A stretch of 25,813 nt of DNA from Elysia marginata (Eukaryota > Mollusca > Gastropoda > Plakobranchidae): contig BMAT01010695.1 of assembly GCA_019649035.1 (NCBI GenBank), positions 5,049 to 30,861 on the forward strand. Reading direction: 5' to 3'. The position numbers and the translations under genes are program-made. Below, piece by piece: positions 23,501 through 25,813 of the stretch. The first letter of the stretch is position 1. Every line of letters starts with the position of its first letter. Below the pieces are notes generated by a model that saw only the letters and a program-made list of their open reading frames with translations, was not told the origin of the DNA and did not search any database.

Positions 23501-25516
23501 GCTAGAGGCGGCTGCCGGCACTCTCTTGCTATGGGAGCCACTGACGTCTGACATGGTCTGAACATGTCTAACTCACAGAGAACCAGTCTGGCCCAAAAAA
23601 AAACAAATAAAAAAATTAAGAGACAGAAATAAACATCTTAGTTGTACTATATGATAAATGTAGGAGCTTACATCATATATTTGTATCAATAACAGCCAAG
23701 TATGTTCAAACAGGATGCAAAATCACATATACTTTGCGCTTACTTCCTTTTCAAGATATTCTCTTAAACACAGCACAGCTTTTATACAGTGGACCTCCAT
23801 CATGAGAAAAATTTGCCGTCACGAAATCTTGGCTGTTAAGAAATAACTTGCAGAAACACTTTTTATCCTTATTAAATGATAGTACTTGAATTCCTACCTA
23901 AACAAAAAAGGGCTTGCTCAGACGTTGGGCGCAAAGAAGTTTTGGCCATTTAAGTCTTACCTAAGAGCATAACAATTTTGCCAAGTTGTGCCAAGTAAGA
24001 ATCGTACAAGCAATACCCAACACAGCATAGCTAGGCCAGGCCTATTGCGTGTGATACAGTTAGAGGAGAGCATAGCTGTGCAGCATGTCAGGGATGCGCT
24101 CTTCAAAAGATGCATCAATCTAAGATGTTTGACACAAAATCTTCCTGATATCTTTAAATTTTTTATGACTAATTATGACCTTGGATGTAGCAAAACCTTG
24201 GTTATATCAAAGTTATAACTCAGTCCCATAGAATTCGTTATAACCAAGGTTCACTGTATACATAAACTGGTTCAGAATTTTAAAACCAAAAAAAAATGAA
24301 AGTTTTATATTTCTATGAAAAGCTAACATTTTTCAAGCTTAATTGTAAAGAGATAGCTTTGTTTACTGACCTGTGTTCTTGGGGTCTAGGTCGCTTTTTT
24401 ACCTCTGTTACTATTTCATCAATAACACCTTCTGCTTGTCTCAAACGGTCAAAAAGCGATACATACTGAGGAGTGTTGAGATTTTCATCTACCTACAAAG
24501 TAAAAACAGTCAATGATAATTAGTAGACCCTGTAGGGTTTTTATCAACTATGGATAAACTTTTTCTATCAAAATAATCTCATTACTAGGTATTTTTTAAT
24601 TCCTTAAGCTTTTAAATAATGAGAGCCACTTCACTTCCTGAAAGGCAAATTTTACTTATACTTTATTGAAGGTCTCTGGATTTCATAAAGGAGCTGAAGG
24701 TTAGAAGAAAAAATTCATAATGACCGTAATAGCGCCAGGGCCTTGTATACTCCTCCATGCATATATAAACAAATAGATTTTCTTGAATTCAACAAATTCT
24801 CCTTCGTTACTTTCTTACAGCTCTTAAAATTCATAGAAATGTGCATATTATGGAAGAAGACAAAATATATGGTAAGCATAGTAGCACATGGGTGTAAAGA
24901 AAAAACTAGGAAATTTTCCTATACATCCTATTTATCCCTGCCTCAAGCTCCGAATAAAAATTGCATTATATAACTTAGTTTTTTGACAGACCTCAATCTA
25001 ACACATTCCACAAGGTAGGCCCTAATTCATTTTTTTTTTTTTATAATGAGACATTGAAAAAATCTTTCAATAATTTATGCAGATTTGGCTGTGCCCCTTC
25101 AACATTACACAGCGAAAGTCCAATCAAATATCCAGGGCTAGAGTTGTATCGTTAACTTAAATAAATTCTTAAGAATTTGTTTAAATGCATAAAAAATCTT
25201 CTCAATCTATCTAAAAACTCACCTTCAAAATGAAATGAAAAACTGATGTTTCCTCCCAAGGGGCAAAAAATATATTTTTTATGTTTAATACGCATTACAT
25301 CAAAATCTGACATGCTTGGTTTACTCTATAGCTGCTATAAAGATAAGACAAGAGGTTTTTTTTTTAAAGCCTAGGGAATGGAGTTGGGATACAAACAAGA
25401 ATTTTAGTGAAGTACAAATACCTCTATATCTAGAGCATCAGAAAACGCGCTCAAATAATTGCAGAAAACATTTGTTTGTTCCAGTTCCTTGCTGTACATT
25501 CTCATAACATCCTTTC
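8248..25516 (-). CDS. TRIM-like coiled-coil/NHL beta-propeller protein, 3' eight exons (5' end outside window)
   Basis: Eight minus-strand exons join in phase (25422-25516, 24371-24492, 23416-23587, 17694-17781, 16876-17135, 15642-15727, 8917-9012, 8248-8581), each bounded by AG acceptor and GT donor, giving 416 residues and a TAA stop. Residues 1-72 are a heptad-rich coiled-coil tail, about 73-190 a middle region of beta-type strands, and about 205-416 NHL-like blades. The blades show repeated patterns such as FKPRGIAAT, SPNGVAVSDMGDICVSD, RPEGVCYDRYGRIIVAD and FPKLVAFGEDGRLWVV. This matches the RBCC-NHL class (TRIM2/3/56-like and invertebrate relatives), in which an N-terminal RING acts as E3 ubiquitin ligase and the propeller binds protein or RNA partners. 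RING and B-box are not visible here, so ligase activity is inference. No stop or frameshift was found in any exon. The orthologue cannot be named from sequence alone. Confidence 0.85.
8917..9012 (-). CDS. Exon G: NHL blade
   Basis: 96 nt, one base to complete Asn plus 31 codons (GVAVSDMGDICVSDPRNS...) and two bases AG of a Ser codon (GAAAG|gtcaga). The pattern NGVAVSDMGDICVSD is the typical NHL motif of inner-strand Gly-Val-Ala, turn, then hydrophobic strand with Asp. The exact phase match to exon F across 6.6 kb argues that no further coding exon is needed in the element-filled intron. Confidence 0.85.
9170..9399 (-). repeat. 3' LTR of the gypsy element
   Basis: Directly repeats the right LTR. 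A 41-base core (GGCTTGAAAGAAGCAGCAGT... through TTGATGTTTT) is identical, with roughly 85-90% identity by eye overall. On minus it starts TGTAGCGACAG and ends GTTACTAA next to the target duplication. Confidence 0.85.
9453..10555 (-). pseudogene. gypsy integrase, frameshifted and catalytically altered
   Basis: Minus-strand segments in order: RFVWNGMK and CKECPDCQ (second half of the HHCC zinc finger, about 10490-10545), HVDLV (first catalytic Asp), YLFIIIDRFTRWPEA, FGVPEDIVSDHGRQFTS (second Asp), TTTYHPQANGMVKRLHQQIK, then a C-terminal region with KHVYLRKDSH, NPFRVV and IDRLKTAYV. Frame changes occur near 10380-10430 and at a tandem 25-bp duplication (10028-10077). The residue expected to be the catalytic Glu after NGMV is Lys (AAA, plus 10122-10124). 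The N-terminal zinc histidines are absent because the copy is cut by the inversion breakpoint. Integrase normally inserts retrotransposon cDNA; this copy could not. Confidence 0.85.
10028..10077 (+). repeat. Perfect 25-bp tandem duplication within integrase
   Basis: AAGCTCGTCGAACCAATCTG... occurs at 10028-10052 and again, without a mismatch, at 10053-10077. As 25 is not a multiple of three it shifts the integrase frame. Confidence 0.95.
10555..10655 (+). pseudogene. gypsy gag C-terminal end
   Basis: Plus-strand frame reads FYRTRFGPGARKCHPGCKF, then SGNDKAS, before a stop. This fits the cysteine-containing tail found between gag and protease in the Mag-like branch of gypsy elements (a YH-RFG..A..C..PC pattern followed by GN..A). 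The upstream part is cut off at the inversion junction near 10545-10560, and a frameshift separates it from the protease. Confidence 0.6.
10656..11339 (+). pseudogene. gypsy protease and RT N-terminal part
   Basis: Open frame of 227 codons. The retropepsin active site is LVDTGAEVSVYPAS (DTGA at 10731-10742), followed by the flap and second-strand region with LGADFF near 10920-10940. A linker then leads to the start of RT (GPPTHAHARRLDKNK, AKAGLLKMEEMGIVRRSISPWSLPFHVVP). The frame then breaks: the conserved palm segment expected after HVVP is deleted at about 11304, and the reading continues one frame over as RYPLPHI. The first Met is simply the first after a stop; in an intact element this would be part of a polyprotein. 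Confidence 0.85.
11305..11710 (+). pseudogene. gypsy reverse transcriptase palm fragment
   Basis: Reads RYPLPHIKDFTNHLAG, then FSKIDLIRDYHQI (first catalytic Asp, codon 11374-11376), TPFGLWEFLRMPFGL, QSFQRLMDGVL and VYLDDILVAS (YLDD at 11554-11565). A frameshift near 11685 is followed by ELDFLGHHV, which runs straight into the PBS of the right LTR at about 11704-11710. The fingers segment before RYPLP and everything after FLGHHV (rest of thumb, RNase H) are missing. Catalytic Asp residues are retained, but the protein cannot be made whole. Confidence 0.88.
11704..11720 (-). other. Primer binding site-like sequence
   Basis: On minus, TGGTGACCCCGACGTGA follows the LTR end after about two bases and begins with TGG, as required to pair with a tRNA CCA end. 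The same strings also encode the last residues of the inverted RT on plus (the CACGTC overlap). Confidence 0.6.
11721..11955 (-). repeat. 5' LTR of the gypsy element
   Basis: Direct repeat of 9170-9399. On minus it starts TGTAGTGACAG at 11955 and ends around GTTACTGA beside the PBS. Target duplication GTCTT follows on plus at 11956-11960. Confidence 0.85.
12123..12373. mobile_element. MITE with 22-bp terminal inverted repeats
   Basis: CTCGTGTCCAAGGTGAATGA.. at 12126-12147 is matched inverted by ..TCATTCACCCTGGATGCGAG at 12351-12372, 19 of 22 positions agreeing. Flanks share CATATA (12117-12122 and 12374-12379), a candidate target duplication. The interior is AT-rich and non-coding. The superfamily is not recognised. 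Confidence 0.65.
12380..13580. other. Intronic AT-rich DNA, no gene seen
   Basis: Part of the intron between exons F and G. Contains several AGATCTAG-type motifs (13038-13045, 13261-13268, 13277-13286). No domain-bearing frame or RNA gene was recognised. Confidence 0.55.
13585..14705 (-). mobile_element. LINE ORF2 reverse transcriptase fragment, degraded
   Basis: Minus-strand translation in shifting frames gives, in order: HKRSTNDILF, QLQEKYCEQKQPL, YIDLTKEL (first catalytic region), RDRLFKML-KIGC, VRGTVQC, FSSVKKGCVLAPTPFDIF (about 14360-14415), FFVDAAA (the FADD box with the second Asp lost), LIISLKKTRTM, ITIGNHLLNVVQESN, later NFFHTCCLM, a CWLGPV-KMANDWIPKNAL segment and RRRPKLKYMDVCNRDS near 13600-13660. 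This is the usual order of RT motifs and C-terminal region of a jockey/CR1-like endonuclease/RT LINE. Many stops; 5' truncated. It lies in the same strand sense as the host gene, inside an intron. Confidence 0.8.
14724..15056 (-). repeat. 9-bp target duplications bounding the SINE
   Basis: GAATATAAT occurs at 14724-14732 and again at 15048-15056, immediately outside the SINE ends. Confidence 0.75.
14733..15047 (-). mobile_element. tRNA-derived SINE
   Basis: On minus the element starts with a tRNA-like head: GGCTCTG, A box TGGCCAAGCGG (plus 15026-15036), B box GGTTCAATCCC (plus 14977-14987) and a TAGCC end, spaced as in a tRNA promoter for RNA polymerase III. About 220 bp of body follows with a GGTGTGATGTAGGCAAGTGC-like segment and a tail with CCTTGTAGTTGGAAAGAGAC and GTTAAAATTC. 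Nine-base direct repeats bound it. The body may belong to one of the deeply conserved metazoan SINE domains; this is a recollection and needs a search. It was mobilised by a LINE in trans. Confidence 0.85.
15564..15580 (+). repeat. Poly-G tract (17 G)
   Basis: Uninterrupted run of 17 G, about 60 bases into the intron downstream of exon F when read on minus (poly-C in the transcript). Confidence 0.95.
15642..15727 (-). CDS. Exon F: NHL propeller
   Basis: 86 nt, phase 0 start (GTSFLMLMSLQGKVLAEVQH...DEMSP) plus two bases AA completed by T of exon G to Asn. Acceptor cattttgcag|GG, donor CCCAAA|gtaaga. The hydrophobic strand LMLMSLQGKVLAEV followed by a turn fits the outer strands of a propeller blade. 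The 3' intron begins with a 17-base G run on the plus strand about 60 bases downstream of this donor. Confidence 0.8.
15728..16875. other. Intron between exons E and F
   Basis: 1.15 kb, AT-rich. Frames open on minus at 16356-16729 are low-complexity and have no domain signal. No element with defined ends was seen. Confidence 0.6.
16876..17135 (-). CDS. Exon E: middle domain into first NHL-like blade
   Basis: 260 nt, two bases complete Gly and 86 codons follow (RYYITRMESGEIVASYSSEH... to HPGLCR). Acceptor ttggtag|GA, donor AGG|gtgagt. Residues FKPRGIAATKQNTVLLCVDV look like the inner strands of an NHL blade: hydrophobic-x-P-x-G-h-a followed by a hydrophobic strand and Asp. It is the best-conserved-looking exon of the middle part and is free of stops in only this frame. 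Confidence 0.88.
17136..17693. other. Intron between exons D and E
   Basis: 558 bp, AT-rich, GT-AG bounded on minus; nothing else recognised. Confidence 0.75.
17694..17781 (-). CDS. Exon D: middle domain
   Basis: 88 nt, phase 0 start after attctacag, 29 codons (MTRERKYDAILHYQGENS...VIDIQP) plus one base of a Gly codon (CCTG|gtttgt). The ATG at its start is an internal Met, not an initiator, because the upstream exon ends exactly in phase 0. It is separated from exon C by a 5.6-kb intron that contains the Penelope-like element. Confidence 0.8.
18261..20060 (+). mobile_element. Penelope-like element (RT plus GIY-YIG), 5'-truncated and broken
   Basis: Plus-strand segments in order: VKPADKGGAVYSV (18261), DLYLAEDANQLSNSTFYK, VFYMLPKIHKANNPG (about 18500), CSIVSACSC, YLDSVFQPLV, FLLDVTSLYTSIPHADGL (first catalytic Asp region, about 18713), LTELVLTLNSFEF, YYRYIDDGIGV (YIDD at 19021-19032), FHPSIYFNL, a cysteine cluster PCRRPRCKTC (about 19645-19675), FTCTSRN, then a GIY-YIG-type nuclease: YAIVSKRCDMVYISETG (19798-19821 for MVYISETG), FSEHLRNVQKG, LHFRSSGHQ and EQRLIF. 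This RT followed by GIY-YIG endonuclease order is diagnostic of Penelope-like elements. Reading moves among all frames with stops, and the YIG motif is YIS. The 5' end is missing. The element sits in the intron between exons C and D, opposite to the host gene. Confidence 0.88.
20061..21130. other. T-rich stretch downstream of the Penelope-like ORF
   Basis: No gene. Long T/C runs give an artefactual hydrophobic plus-strand frame at 20036-20404. A hairpin-like CTGACAAAGGCGTAAAGCC at 21018-21036 may be the tail of the Penelope-like element. TCTAGATCTAG motif at 20745-20755. Confidence 0.5.
21131..23415. other. Remainder of the intron between exons C and D
   Basis: AT-rich, no recognised gene. 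Holds an (AG)n run (21904-21916), TCTAGATCTAG motifs (22115-22129, 22245-22261, 22357-22365), a GTTGGCAGG-type motif in both orientations (21790-21805 and 23342-23355), and a less AT-rich patch at about 22590-22960 whose plus-strand frame (22748-22951) shows no known domain. Confidence 0.5.
21904..21916. repeat. (AG)n microsatellite
   Basis: GAGAGAGAGAGAG directly after a long A run. Confidence 0.9.
23416..23587 (-). CDS. Exon C: start of middle domain
   Basis: 172 nt, one base completing Arg plus 57 codons (LVLCELDMFRPCQ...QCFLSCS). Acceptor gggccag|A, donor TCG|gtaaga, phase 0. The coding stretch alternates hydrophobic strands (LAFSFKL, DIFLVHSIVV), consistent with beta structure after the coiled coil. 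It is clearly richer in GC than the flanking introns. Confidence 0.85.
23787..24256. mobile_element. pogo/Tc1-like MITE flanked by TA
   Basis: Starts CAGTGGACCTCCATCATGAG at 23787 and ends CGTTATAACCAAGGTTCACTG at 24256, so inverted termini agree as CAGTGRACCTY. TA lies directly outside both ends (23785-23786 and 24257-24258). CAGTGRACCT-type ends with a TA target duplication are typical of pogo/Tigger and related Tc1-mariner elements. Near the right end a second inverted copy of the AACCTTGGTTATA arm (24195-24208) forms a foldback with the terminus. At 470 bp it encodes no transposase. It lies in the intron between exons B and C. Confidence 0.75.
24371..24492 (-). CDS. Exon B: coiled-coil segment
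   Basis: 122 nt, starting in phase 0 (VDENLNTPQYVSLFDRLRQA...) and ending with two bases of an Arg codon (CACAG|gtcagt). The segment LRQAEGVIDEIVTEVKKRPR is strongly helical and charged, continuing the coiled coil and ending in a basic PRPQEH turn. The next exon supplies the third base (A) to complete Arg. Confidence 0.8.
24493..25421. other. Intron between exons A and B
   Basis: 929 bp, AT-rich. The plus-strand frame at 24743-24973 has no domain signal. Bounded by GT (minus, after exon A) and AG (before exon B). Confidence 0.7.
25422..25516 (-). CDS. Exon A (first seen): coiled-coil segment
   Basis: 95 nt encoding 31 residues (KDVMRMYSKELEQ...DALDIE) after two bases that finish a codon from an upstream exon beyond the window. 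The acceptor follows a short pyrimidine run (ttttttgcag) and the donor is GAG|gtattt, phase 0. The charged and hydrophobic spacing fits the coiled coil that follows the B-box in TRIM proteins. Only this frame is open through the exon and matches the next exon's phase. Confidence 0.75.
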
Positions 25517-25813
25517 CTGCAAAAAAGGTTTACAATCAATCAAGGACAGAGAAAAGGTGGGAACTTTAAAAAAATAGATTTAGCTTTGGCCATTGTTTAA
25601 AAAAAAAAAAGAAGATAAATATACATAAATATGTAAATAATATACATAGTGTGTTCATCTGCCACATCATTATATCAAGAACCAGGTTTTACTGTATCAT
25701 GAGAAAAACACAATCAACATTTTAGAAAGCAGCACAAAAACCACTCGTCTCTCGGAAAAAAAAGGAAAACCCAAAGTTAATTTAAAAAATAACAAGTCTC
25801 TGTCTATAAAAAG
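25517..25813. other. Intron upstream of exon A
   Basis: 297 bp of AT-rich sequence to the window edge. The minus-strand acceptor tract ends at 25517. Earlier exons are outside the window. Confidence 0.7.

Noticed and set aside
25650..25700. A second pogo-like terminus (GGTTTTACTGTA)
   Set aside because: Only one end was seen in the window and no paired start was found, so it was not listed as an element.
1..25813. CRISPR arrays, rRNA, bacterial operons or a complete novel defence-type system
   Set aside because: No regularly spaced repeats, no rRNA-like sequence and no compact gene arrays were seen. The window is intron and repeat DNA around one eukaryotic gene.

Overview
This window reads as animal nuclear DNA. 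It is AT-rich and intergenic-like throughout, with one protein gene split into short exons by GT-AG introns and a dense mix of decayed eukaryotic transposable elements. The tRNA-derived SINE, Penelope-like element, Ty3/gypsy element and LINE fragments, together with a TRIM/NHL-type gene, suggest a lophotrochozoan, most likely a mollusc (perhaps a gastropod). The species is inference only. Nothing bacterial is present: no operons, ribosome binding sites, CRISPR or rRNA.

The one host gene is on the minus strand. Eight coding exons can be joined in phase from 25516 down to the stop codon at 8248: 25422-25516, 24371-24492, 23416-23587, 17694-17781, 16876-17135, 15642-15727, 8917-9012 and 8248-8581. 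They give the last 416 residues of a TRIM-like (RBCC-NHL) protein: the end of a coiled coil, a middle domain, and a C-terminal NHL-type beta-propeller. Any RING or B-box exons lie beyond the right edge. Introns grow from a few hundred bases to 5.6 kb and 6.6 kb where mobile elements have accumulated.

Layout, left to right. 1-8247 is the 3' flank of the gene and holds only repeats: an inverted-repeat element (about 2025-2405), a decayed transposase-like fragment on minus (3181-3640), a LINE 3' fragment on plus (about 3890-4540), a hairpin array (5511-5644) and a piggyBac-type MITE with TTAA target sites (6358-6648). 9170-11955 is a complete-ended but internally scrambled Ty3/gypsy element with two LTRs and a 5-bp target duplication. 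Its gag end, protease and RT point right while its integrase and LTRs point left. 12123-12373 is a TIR MITE. 13585-14705 is a LINE RT fragment on minus. 14733-15047 is a tRNA-derived SINE with a 9-bp target duplication. 18261-20060 is a plus-strand Penelope-like element with RT and GIY-YIG domains. 23787-24256 is a pogo/Tc1-like MITE.

All the large elements within the gene sit in introns and none interrupts an exon, so the host gene looks intact while every mobile-element ORF is broken by stops or frameshifts. The most unusual object is the gypsy element. Matched LTRs, PBS, PPT and target duplication show a single insertion, yet the central gag-PR-RT block is inverted relative to the rest.
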